Assembly (NCBI RefSeq): GCF_051200875.1
Contig: NZ_CP195191.1
Location: forward strand, 1,798,001 to 1,862,000
From: Pseudotabrizicola sp051200875
Lineage (GTDB): Bacteria; Pseudomonadota; Alphaproteobacteria; Rhodobacterales; Rhodobacteraceae
Direction of reading: 5' to 3'
DNA: 64,000 bases
Positions 9,222 to 15,793 of this stretch are shown one piece after another. The position numbers and the translations under genes are program-made. The notes under the pieces are model-generated. The model did not search any database and had not been told where the DNA came from. It saw nothing but the letters and a program-made list of their open reading frames with translations. Numbering within the stretch: the first letter of the stretch is position 1; every line of letters begins with the position of its first letter.

Positions 9222-10583
9222 TCAATTTGCGATGGCGGTTTCGACGGTCTGGCCGGTCTTGAGGCCGATGGTCAGGCTGTCGATATAGGCGTTCGGGGTG
9301 AGGCCGTCGTAGGTGACACCGTCGAGGAAGGCATTCGTCGGTTCACGATAGCCATCAGCGTCGAAGTCGAACATGTCGGCAGAGGCCTTGCCTTCGGCGA
9401 TCAGTTCCTCGGCGGCCAGTTTGTAGATGTCCGGGCGATAGACGGATTTAGCGGTCTCGTCGTACCAAGCATCCGCCTTGTCCTCGGCAATCTGGCCCCA
9501 GCGGCGCATCTGGGTCAGGTACCAGACGGCGTCCGAATAATAGGGATAGGTTGCATTGTAGCGGAAGAAGACGTTGAAATCCGGCGCGGGACGCTTGTCG
9601 CCCGGTTCGAATTCAAACGTGCCGGTCATAGAGTTGGCAATAACCGCAGCGTCCGCACCGACATATTCCGAGCGCGCCAGAATTTCCACGGCCTCGGGCC
9701 GGTTGGCATTGTCATTCTCGTCCAGCCAGATCGCCGCGCGGATCAGCGCCTTGGTCAACGCGATCATGGTTTGCGGGTTTTCTTCGGCAAAGGCCTTGGT
9801 CACGCCAAAGACCTTCTCGGGGTTCTTGTTCCACAAATCGTGGTCGGTGATGACCGGAACACCAATGCCCTTGGCGACTGCGGCCTGGTTCCACGGCTCG
9901 CCAACGGCATAACCAAGGATGGTGCCAGCCTCCATCGTCGCAGGCATCTGAGGCGGTGGGGTGACGGAAATCAGCACGTCGCCGCCAATCTGACCGGAAA
10001 CGTCAGCAGGCGAGTAGAAGCCCGGATGAACCCCGCCCGCTGCCAACCAGTAGCGCAGTTCATAGTTGTGGGTCGAAACCGGGAATACCATCCCCAGATT
10101 GAAGGGCTCTCCCCGGTCGGCATAGCTTTCGATGACCGGCTTCAAAGCCGAGGCCGAAATCGGATGGATCGGCTTGCCCTCGGCATCTGCCGGAACATTC
10201 GGCTTCATCTCGGCCCAAACTGCGTTTGAGACGGTGATCGCGTTTCCGTTCAGGTCCATCGAGAACGGTGTGACCACCTCGCCCGCCGTACCATAACCGA
10301 TCGTCGCAGCAATCGGTTGGCCGGCCAGCATATGCGCGCCTTGCAATTCGCCTGCAATCACGCGGTCCAGCAGAACCTTCCAGTTCGACTGTGCTTCAAG
10401 GGTAACAAACAGACCTTCATCCTCGAAAAAGCCCTTCTCCTTGGCGATTGCCAAAGGGGCCATATCGGTCAACTTGATGAAGCCGAGCGTCAACTCGTCC
10501 ACTTCCGGGTCGGCGGCAAAGGCCGGCAGGGCCACCAAGGAAGAGGTCAGGCTAAGGGCAGTCAGAAGCTTGCGGGTGTTCAT
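9222..10583 (-). CDS. nrtA: Nitrate ABC transporter periplasmic substrate-binding protein
   Basis: 453 residues. It binds nitrate in the periplasm and delivers it to NrtB. A Sec signal peptide, MNTRKLLTALSLTSSLVALP followed by AFA, predicts cleavage near residue 23. The NrtA/SsuA-type fold follows, with LTLGFIKLTDMAPLAIAKEKGFF and the conserved GEPWN segment. The ATG at 10583 starts the signal peptide and has a GAGGAC purine stretch upstream; a longer frame back to 10652 runs into the terminator and was rejected. It is the first structural gene after the regulated leader and is homologous to cytosolic NasS encoded upstream. Confidence 0.93.
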   Translation of the reverse strand: MNTRKLLTALSLTSSLVALPAFAADPEVDELTLGFIKLTDMAPLAIAKEKGFFEDEGLFVTLEAQSNWKVLLDRVIAGELQGAHMLAGQPIAATIGYGTAGEVVTPFSMDLNGNAITVSNAVWAEMKPNVPADAEGKPIHPISASALKPVIESYADRGEPFNLGMVFPVSTHNYELRYWLAAGGVHPGFYSPADVSGQIGGDVLISVTPPPQMPATMEAGTILGYAVGEPWNQAAVAKGIGVPVITDHDLWNKNPEKVFGVTKAFAEENPQTMIALTKALIRAAIWLDENDNANRPEAVEILARSEYVGADAAVIANSMTGTFEFEPGDKRPAPDFNVFFRYNATYPYYSDAVWYLTQMRRWGQIAEDKADAWYDETAKSVYRPDIYKLAAEELIAEGKASADMFDFDADGYREPTNAFLDGVTYDGLTPNAYIDSLTIGLKTGQTVETAIAN

Positions 10584-10613
10584 TCTGGAGTCCTCGTAGG
10601 ATCTGGAAATGCG

Positions 10614-10669
10614 AAAAAAGGCCGTCGACACCGCTGCACCGATCTGGTGCATCAGGGTCAGGCGGCCTT
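10614..10669 (-). terminator. Conditional intrinsic terminator before nrtA
   Basis: AAGGCCG (10663-10669) pairs with CGGCCTT (10618-10624). An inner stem TGCACC/GGTGCA stacks inside, and six T residues on the minus strand (10614-10619) follow. It lies 31 nt before the nrtA ATG. Its 5' arm overlaps ANTAR hairpin P2, so it should form when NasT is not bound. Confidence 0.8.
10635..10651. promoter_or_regulatory. Perfect NtrC-type dyad inside the nrtA terminator
   Basis: TGCACC-N5-GGTGCA, 17 bp, matches the classical enteric/rhizobial NtrC consensus exactly. It also forms the inner stem of the terminator RNA, so it may be only a structural element. It is 52 nt upstream of the nrtA start and downstream of where the leader transcript must begin, an odd place for an activator site. 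Confidence 0.45.
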
Positions 10670-10825
10670 GCCTGTCGTCCCGTACTTTCGGGAGAAAACG
10701 GAACGCCCTTGTTCCGTGGTAAGTTCATGCTGTGCGATGCGTCCGCTTTCCGTCAAGGGTTCATGGCACAGGTGTGGCAAGTTTTCTGCATCCGCATTCT
10801 GCATCGCAGCAATTTGCCTCTTTTT

Positions 10826-11971
10826 TCACCCCTCCGCGAAGATTGGGTCGAAAATCTCACCGTCGAAAAAGCGATTTCTGGCCAGAATCAGGCTGCCGCT
10901 GGTGGCAGGGAGAGACTCCTCCCCCTCCAGCACGCCTTCCGCTTTTTCCGAATTGCGGGGCAGCGCCGCCCCCAATGGACCGATGTTTTCACGGTAAAGA
11001 TCGCTGCGAAAGACATCCCGGGCACGCGCAATGGCCCAGGCGTGGTTCAAGCCGAATCTGGTGCTAAGCCTGTCGCCAATCCACGCGGCCTGACTGCGCC
11101 AAGGAAAGTTTGCAGCGCCATGATGAAAGGTTTGGAACTGCGAAACCTGCACCTCTGGTCCAAGAGCCGTGATCAAGAGCGTTTGTGACAGGCTGCGTTC
11201 GACCAGTTCCGCAGAGACATCCAGATAGTCGGGGCGCGACAGCACTTCGGCCAAGGTCAGGCGGTTCGCGGGATCCTCGATCCAGCGCGCGGCACGCCAG
11301 ATTGCGCGCATCATGCGCCCAGCAGTTGCCCGACGCTCGTCTGCCCAGCCGTGCCGAACGGCCAAGACTTTTTCGGGGGCCTGTGACCAAATCGAAGCGC
11401 CCGGCAAAACAAGCCTTGCACCGGCCTGCTCGACCGCATGACTGCCCCAAGGTTCTCCGACACAAAAACCGTCGATCTCCCCGGCAAGCATGGTTTCGGC
11501 CATCCGTGACGGCGGAACGGTTCGGATTTCGACACGCGCACCTCTGGCGGCACGTTCAATCCAATAACTCAGCAACTCTGCTTGCATTGAAAACGGAAAA
11601 GGCACGCCGATCCGCAGCACATCTGGCAAGCCGGCCAAAGCTTCCCCTGCGGCAACAGGGTCGCCAAAAGGCACGGGCGGAATTGACGGCGAAAGACCGA
11701 ACACCTGCCCGTTCAGCGACAGGACCATCAAGGCATCCAACGGCTGCGACCCGCTCCCCAGACCCAGAGCGCGCGCTATAGGCATGACAGAAAGCATATG
11801 AGCCGCATCCACGGTGGCGAAATCCAGCAGATCCCGCAACATCGACCAGCTAGAGGCTTTCACAAGGTCGAACTGAACACCTTCCTCTTCGGCGAAACCA
11901 AATTCCCTTGCAGCGATCAATGGTGCCGCATCGACAAGCGGGATGTATCCAAGGCGCAAAACCTTCGTCAT
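10826..11971 (-). CDS. nasS: Nitrate/nitrite sensor, NrtA-like cytosolic protein
   Basis: 381 residues. It is homologous to NrtA/SsuA binding proteins but has no signal peptide (MTKVLRLGYIPLVDAAPLIA), so it stays in the cytoplasm. The GEPWGSHAVEQ segment matches the substrate-binding family. In characterised NasS/NasT pairs, NasS holds NasT inactive and releases it on nitrate or nitrite binding. ATG overlaps the nasT stop (ATGA), consistent with a stoichiometric complex. The structural operon follows after the ANTAR leader. Confidence 0.88.
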   Translation of the reverse strand: MTKVLRLGYIPLVDAAPLIAAREFGFAEEEGVQFDLVKASSWSMLRDLLDFATVDAAHMLSVMPIARALGLGSGSQPLDALMVLSLNGQVFGLSPSIPPVPFGDPVAAGEALAGLPDVLRIGVPFPFSMQAELLSYWIERAARGARVEIRTVPPSRMAETMLAGEIDGFCVGEPWGSHAVEQAGARLVLPGASIWSQAPEKVLAVRHGWADERRATAGRMMRAIWRAARWIEDPANRLTLAEVLSRPDYLDVSAELVERSLSQTLLITALGPEVQVSQFQTFHHGAANFPWRSQAAWIGDRLSTRFGLNHAWAIARARDVFRSDLYRENIGPLGAALPRNSEKAEGVLEGEESLPATSGSLILARNRFFDGEIFDPIFAEG

Positions 11972-12552
11972 TTCAGCACCTCCGCTGTCATCACGATGGC
12001 CTGCGCGACTTCGCTCAGCCTCTTGCCCTGATCCATCGCGGTCTTGCGCAACAGGGCATAGGCCTGATCCTCACTGATCCCCTTGGCCCGCATCACAAAC
12101 CCCTTTGCGCGGTCAACGATCTTGCGCTCTTCAAGGGCGGCTTTCGTGGCGGCCAACTCGCTCCGCATCCGGCTGACCATGTGGAACCGGGCGATGGCCG
12201 CATCAAGAACGGGGCGGATGCGCTCTGCCCGCAGCCCGTCCACGACATAGGCGCTGACACCCGCTTCGATCGCGGCCCGCGTCAGGCCGCTATCCGATTT
12301 GTCCACGAACATCGCGACGGCGCGTTCGGTCGGGCGCGAGGCGGTGGCCAGTTCTTCCAGCATGTCACGAGACGGGTTTGACACATCAATCAGCACCAGA
12401 TGGGGCTGAAGCTCGGCCACGCGGCGGGCCAGTCCGGCACCATCGCCGATGACATGAACCCGATGATCGCCAGAGGCCCGGATCGCGTCGACAATCTCCA
12501 TGGCGCGCTGGCGGTCCGGCTCAACGACAATGATAGTCAGCGCGTTTTCCAT
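11968..12552 (-). CDS. nasT: ANTAR-domain antiterminator response regulator
   Basis: 194 residues. The N-terminal receiver-like domain starts IIVVEPDRQRAMEIV, and the usual phospho-acceptor region reads HLVLIDVSNPSRDM. The C-terminal ANTAR domain (about residues 125-190) has a coiled helix followed by the conserved VDRAKGFVMRAKGISEDQAY core. It binds paired hexaloop RNA hairpins and prevents termination. ATG at 12552 has a strong GGAGGTG Shine-Dalgarno 3 nt away; the frame continues upstream without a sensible start. The likely targets are the hairpins at 10659-10717. Confidence 0.9.
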   Translation of the reverse strand: MENALTIIVVEPDRQRAMEIVDAIRASGDHRVHVIGDGAGLARRVAELQPHLVLIDVSNPSRDMLEELATASRPTERAVAMFVDKSDSGLTRAAIEAGVSAYVVDGLRAERIRPVLDAAIARFHMVSRMRSELAATKAALEERKIVDRAKGFVMRAKGISEDQAYALLRKTAMDQGKRLSEVAQAIVMTAEVLK

Positions 12553-12641
12553 GACACCTCCGCAGCCCTCGCGCCACAATGGCGCGGCGCCCCCCGATGC
12601 GGCAGTGCAGCACAGCGATTTCACGCCCGGAACGGAAGGTA

Positions 12642-12690
12642 TTGCCCAATTCGCAGGCGGCATTCCACAATCCGCCTGCGAATTGGGCAA
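12642..12690. repeat. 19-bp perfect inverted repeat in the nasT leader
   Basis: Left arm TTGCCCAATTCGCAGGCGG (12642-12660) and right arm at 12672-12690 are exact reverse complements with an 11-nt spacer. No T-run follows on either strand, so it is not an intrinsic terminator. It lies 90-138 nt before the nasT ATG and just downstream of the putative promoter at 12700-12728, so it would form a stem at the very 5' end of the mRNA. Confidence 0.85.
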
Positions 12691-12699
12691 AGCTGAAAC

Positions 12700-12728
12700 C
12701 CTATATCTTCGCCCGCGCAAAGCCAAAA
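12700..12728 (-). promoter_or_regulatory. Possible sigma-70 promoter for nasTS
   Basis: On the minus strand TTTTGG (12723-12728), a 17-nt spacer and TATAGG (12700-12705) resemble -35 and -10 boxes. The predicted start near 12693 falls at the base of the 19-bp inverted repeat. The match is weak at -35. Confidence 0.3.
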
Positions 12729-13139
12729 GCAGAGGCTAGGATAAGGGCAAAATCCGCCTGAATCCTAAAAAGCATTAAACACGCAACTCTAACCCATTGA
12801 TATTTATTCTCTAAAAAAACATCCCCGACGGGGACGCTCCAAAACAGCGTATGCAGCACCGGTTTTTTGCCCCCCCCAACCAACCGGAGCGCGGCATGCA
12901 AAAGCTCACCCTTCGCGTCCCTCCCGAAGATGTTCCAGTTTTCCTTCTGAAACTGCGGATCAGCTAGGCATTGATTGACGCCGAAGCAGTCGTTCTTTCC
13001 AATCCCTAAGTCACAAAACTGAATGGAGGCCCGACGGAAGGTCCCGGCACCACGTAACGCGACCCGCCAAAGAAGCTTGATCGGAACGACTTGCAGCGGC
13101 AGCATGGACGGCAGAATTTCTACCTAGGAATATTGGCTG
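12729..13139. other. Intergenic region without a convincing gene
   Basis: About 410 nt between the nasTS promoter region and the secreted-protein gene. A minus-strand frame of 134 codons (12701-13105) runs straight through the terminator at 12813-12834 and lacks a ribosome site, so it is not called. A plus-strand 23-codon frame starting at 12896 has GGAG a few bases upstream and is the only other candidate. The orphan terminator suggests a short minus-strand RNA starting before 13139. Confidence 0.4.
12813..12834 (-). terminator. Orphan intrinsic terminator reading toward nasT
   Basis: On the minus strand TCCCC-GTC-GGGGA forms a 5-bp stem followed by TG and seven T residues (12813-12819). 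No annotated minus-strand gene lies upstream of it between 12835 and the start of the plus-strand gene at 13140. It either insulates nasTS or ends an unannotated short transcript. Confidence 0.6.
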
Positions 13140-14138
13140 ATGATTTTCCCATTCACGCGCGCCGCTGCTTTCACAATTTCTGCCGGACTCTGCGCCTTCC
13201 CCGCAGTTGCGGAGAACGAGACTTGCCCGATGCCAAAGCAGGGCCTCTGGTCGGTTGCCGCAGGAGGCGGCCCCGGCCCGGGGAGCTTCAGCATCGTGGT
13301 CGAGGGCTGCGGAGAAACCCTGATCGCCACCGGTCTGGGCGACCCGCGCACCGGACAAGTAAAGACGATCTCGCGCGTAGCCGAGGGCAGCTACAGTTAC
13401 GTCTCGCAGGTGAAGGGCATTCCGCTTGCGCTGGATATCGAAACCCCGGACGACAGCACGATGCTGTTTTCCTGGACTGTCATGAATATGGCCCGGCCGG
13501 TTTATTCCGCCAACTATGCGGGGCTGACTGAAGGCCCCGTGCGACCGGCAATCTGCGAATGCGATATCTTCGTGCGCCAGTTGCGCGAGGCGGTTGCCTC
13601 GAACGACTATCTTATCGGGCTTTATTCCAACCCGCTTTTGTCCAGCGCCCCGGAGGAGTTGCCGTCTGGCAAGAAATGGACATCGGACTACATGGAGGCG
13701 GTAGTAGACCGTGGACCTGAAGGAGAGGCCGGGCTGCGTGCGGCGCGAAGCGAAGTCGCCAAGGAAGGGTTGAGCGGCCGGGCTGAAGAGCTGGCACAGA
13801 ACGGAGGCGCTGGCCCAACGGACGGGCCTTTGGTCGCGCAGGCCTCGACCGATTGCTTTACCTGCCAGATCACCCCGGCTGATCTGGGCAATCTCTGCGC
13901 GGGCGATGTGCTAGAGCAAGCCGCGATGGCGCACGAGACGGTCCACGCCGATGCCTGCAAGGCGCAGAATGCACAGTTTAAAGCCTGGGATCCGTTTTCC
14001 GGCACGCCAGAGCCGCAGAAATACTGCGCTGCCAGCAACGTGGCGCCGAACCTCGCCGCCGAGGAAGTGCGCGCCTATCGCGCAGGTAACGCCTTCATTC
14101 GCAAATGGTTCACGGCGAATTGTGGCGGCAAGCTCTAG
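13140..14138 (+). CDS. Secreted protein with HExxH motif, putative metallopeptidase-like
   Basis: 332 residues. A signal peptide (MIFPFTRAAAFTISAGLCAF, cleavage likely after AVA) is followed by a cysteine-containing mature protein. The first half carries no motif I know. Near residue 262 the sequence AMAHETVHADAC contains HETVH, the zincin HExxH pattern. About 50 residues later EEVRAYRAGNAFIRKW offers a downstream acidic ligand. Cysteine pairs (CFTC, C...C) suggest disulfides or metal sites in an exported protein. Neighbours give no functional hint. A metallopeptidase role is inferred from one short motif only; it may instead be a structural secreted protein. Confidence 0.7.
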   Translation: MIFPFTRAAAFTISAGLCAFPAVAENETCPMPKQGLWSVAAGGGPGPGSFSIVVEGCGETLIATGLGDPRTGQVKTISRVAEGSYSYVSQVKGIPLALDIETPDDSTMLFSWTVMNMARPVYSANYAGLTEGPVRPAICECDIFVRQLREAVASNDYLIGLYSNPLLSSAPEELPSGKKWTSDYMEAVVDRGPEGEAGLRAARSEVAKEGLSGRAEELAQNGGAGPTDGPLVAQASTDCFTCQITPADLGNLCAGDVLEQAAMAHETVHADACKAQNAQFKAWDPFSGTPEPQKYCAASNVAPNLAAEEVRAYRAGNAFIRKWFTANCGGKL

Positions 14139-14242
14139 GCGCAAAGACAGGGTTCGTCTTCGACTTCCAGCGCCTTACCGCTGATCATTCCGGTTCGAGT
14201 GTTCGGACACCTGCGCGCGACTGACGTGGGTTCGGTGCGCGT

Positions 14243-15793
14243 TCAGCTGGTTGCGAAAGCGCCAACAGATGCCTTGCCTCTCACCCCGCCCCCCAGTGTT
14301 GTCGTCATTGCGTTTTCGAATGCCGTCACCACTTTGTTGGGCGTATCTGCGGACCTATGTTCGAAGAGTAGCGCGTCGTGCATCGGAAGGACGACGGTAA
14401 CGTCGTCCAATTCGCCAACCTCTAGCAGCGCCCTCTTGAAGATGAGGGATGCCGTCCCTTGAACGACTTGGCTCACAGCAGATCTCTGTTCTTTAGCGGT
14501 CAGCGGACCGCCGCGCTCGCGTCGATAATGGTTGCCGAGCAAGGTCGCCACACGTCCATTGGCTTGGAAATCGGCCCAGACAGACCTCTTCCAGGCCTCG
14601 TACTGCGCGAATAGTCCGAATGCAGTCTTGGCGCGAGGCCGATCTACGCCAAGCGAAACCGCTGCGTCGATCAGGGCCTTCTTGCTCATCCCATAGGCGT
14701 AGGACAGAAAGAGCTGCTTGGCAGCCTTCCTGTTCCCTGAGAGCCCAAGATGCGTGGTAGCGAAAAGGTCATACATATCACCTGCGGCGTAGAGCTTCAT
14801 CAGCTCACAATCCTTTGAGAGCGCCGCCATGATCCCGACCTCATACTGATCGAAGTCCACGTAGCTCAACTCAGCGCCATCGCGCGCGGCAATGATGCCG
14901 CGATATTTCTTTGAAATGTTCTGCAGACTGGGGCTGCGTAAATGGATGCGCGAGGTGCGGGAACCAAACACATCCAATATCGGCCGCATGATGGTGGTCG
15001 ACAGAGTTAGCGAACCCAGCACCCGCCGTGCGGTGTCCGCCGACTGCAGGGCTATGGTGTCGCTCCCAAAGTCCCGTTGGTGCGGCACATACTCGAGAAG
15101 ATATTCGATCGAGACATCGTCCAGTTCGAACCCATCCGAGCGCAGCTTTTCCTCCAGCGCCGATCTATTCGGAGTTTCCAACGGCATATCGTGCTTCGCA
15201 GAGTAATCCTTGAGGCACATGAAGTAGTCGTGTTCCGCCTCGGTGCGCATCTCCGACAATCGCTGCCTGTCGACAATGATACCAACGGCCATCGCGTGTT
15301 GAAGAAGCCGGTAGACCGGCACTTCGACGGTGAAGAAGCGATCCGCTTCACCTGCAACCTCCGCGCGTTCAAGTAACGCAAGATACATTTGCGCAAGCGC
15401 CGCCGCCGTTTTGGACGCAACTTCTGACTCGAACGGTATGCCCTTATTGAACATCCGCCTGTAAGCGGAGCATACCTCCTGCTCGGCACCATACTGTTCA
15501 AGAACAGCGGTTACGTCGCGCTTTTCGCGTGCCAGACGGTCTTCGGGGTTTCCACTGGTGGATATTCGGAATTCGTCGAGGTCAACGACCTTATTTGGCA
15601 GAGTTCCCGTCTTATCGAACAGCGCATCACGTATCATCCAAAAATCATGGCAGACTACAGTGCCGGAGAATCTGACGACGTCCTGCGCTTCAGTTTCGAG
15701 CAGCCGTCCGTCGTCAAACCAGTAGAAGCAGTCTGCGCCCCGGCCAGCAAAGTCCTTCATGAAGAGGAGCAGTTTCCAAGACTGGTCAATCAT
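14243..15793 (-). CDS. Family A DNA polymerase-like protein paired with a reverse transcriptase
   Basis: 516 residues, with a compact Klenow-like architecture. The N-terminal 100 residues (VVCHDFWMIRDAL, VVDLDEF) resemble a decayed DEDD exonuclease. The polymerase part has PSLQNIS (288-294), motif A VDFDQYE (312-318, catalytic Asp kept), motif B RKAAKQLFLSYAYG (355-368), the QGTAS segment and motif C MHDALLFE (471-478), where the usual HDE is HDA. ATG at 15793 overlaps the end of the RT gene by 8 nt, so the two are probably translationally coupled. Housekeeping PolA is about 900 residues and would not sit here, so this is a specialised polymerase, possibly second-strand synthesis for the RT product. 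That role is inference. Confidence 0.85.
   Translation of the reverse strand: MIDQSWKLLLFMKDFAGRGADCFYWFDDGRLLETEAQDVVRFSGTVVCHDFWMIRDALFDKTGTLPNKVVDLDEFRISTSGNPEDRLAREKRDVTAVLEQYGAEQEVCSAYRRMFNKGIPFESEVASKTAAALAQMYLALLERAEVAGEADRFFTVEVPVYRLLQHAMAVGIIVDRQRLSEMRTEAEHDYFMCLKDYSAKHDMPLETPNRSALEEKLRSDGFELDDVSIEYLLEYVPHQRDFGSDTIALQSADTARRVLGSLTLSTTIMRPILDVFGSRTSRIHLRSPSLQNISKKYRGIIAARDGAELSYVDFDQYEVGIMAALSKDCELMKLYAAGDMYDLFATTHLGLSGNRKAAKQLFLSYAYGMSKKALIDAAVSLGVDRPRAKTAFGLFAQYEAWKRSVWADFQANGRVATLLGNHYRRERGGPLTAKEQRSAVSQVVQGTASLIFKRALLEVGELDDVTVVLPMHDALLFEHRSADTPNKVVTAFENAMTTTLGGGVRGKASVGAFATS

Larger units (their letters stand above)
10614..10717 (-). promoter_or_regulatory. ANTAR-type antitermination leader of nrtA operon
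   Basis: On the minus strand two hexaloop hairpins precede an intrinsic terminator. P1 (10698-10717) is a perfect 7-bp stem ACGGAAC/GTTCCGT with loop AAGGGC. P2 (10659-10674) is a 5-bp stem CAGGC/GCCTG with loop AAGGCC. Both loops have A at position 1 and G at position 4, the published hallmark of ANTAR RNA targets. The P2 loop and 3' arm contain AAGGCCG, which is also the 5' arm of the terminator, so P2 and the terminator exclude each other. NasT (ANTAR protein) and NasS are encoded just upstream. A TTGACG hexamer at 10751-10756 could be a -35 for a local promoter, but the -10 is poor. Confidence 0.85.

Noticed and set aside
10764..10790. GG-N10-GC sigma-54-like pattern on the plus strand
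   Set aside because: It points away from nrtA toward the 3' end of nasS, and no gene follows in that direction.
12701..13105. Minus-strand 134-codon frame upstream of nasT
   Set aside because: It runs through a clear intrinsic terminator, has no ribosome site and its composition is not protein-like.
14139..14242. Search for an attL match to the integrase side
   Set aside because: Only an 8-nt GGTGTCCG similarity was found between this gap and 26940-26960; too short to call an attachment site.
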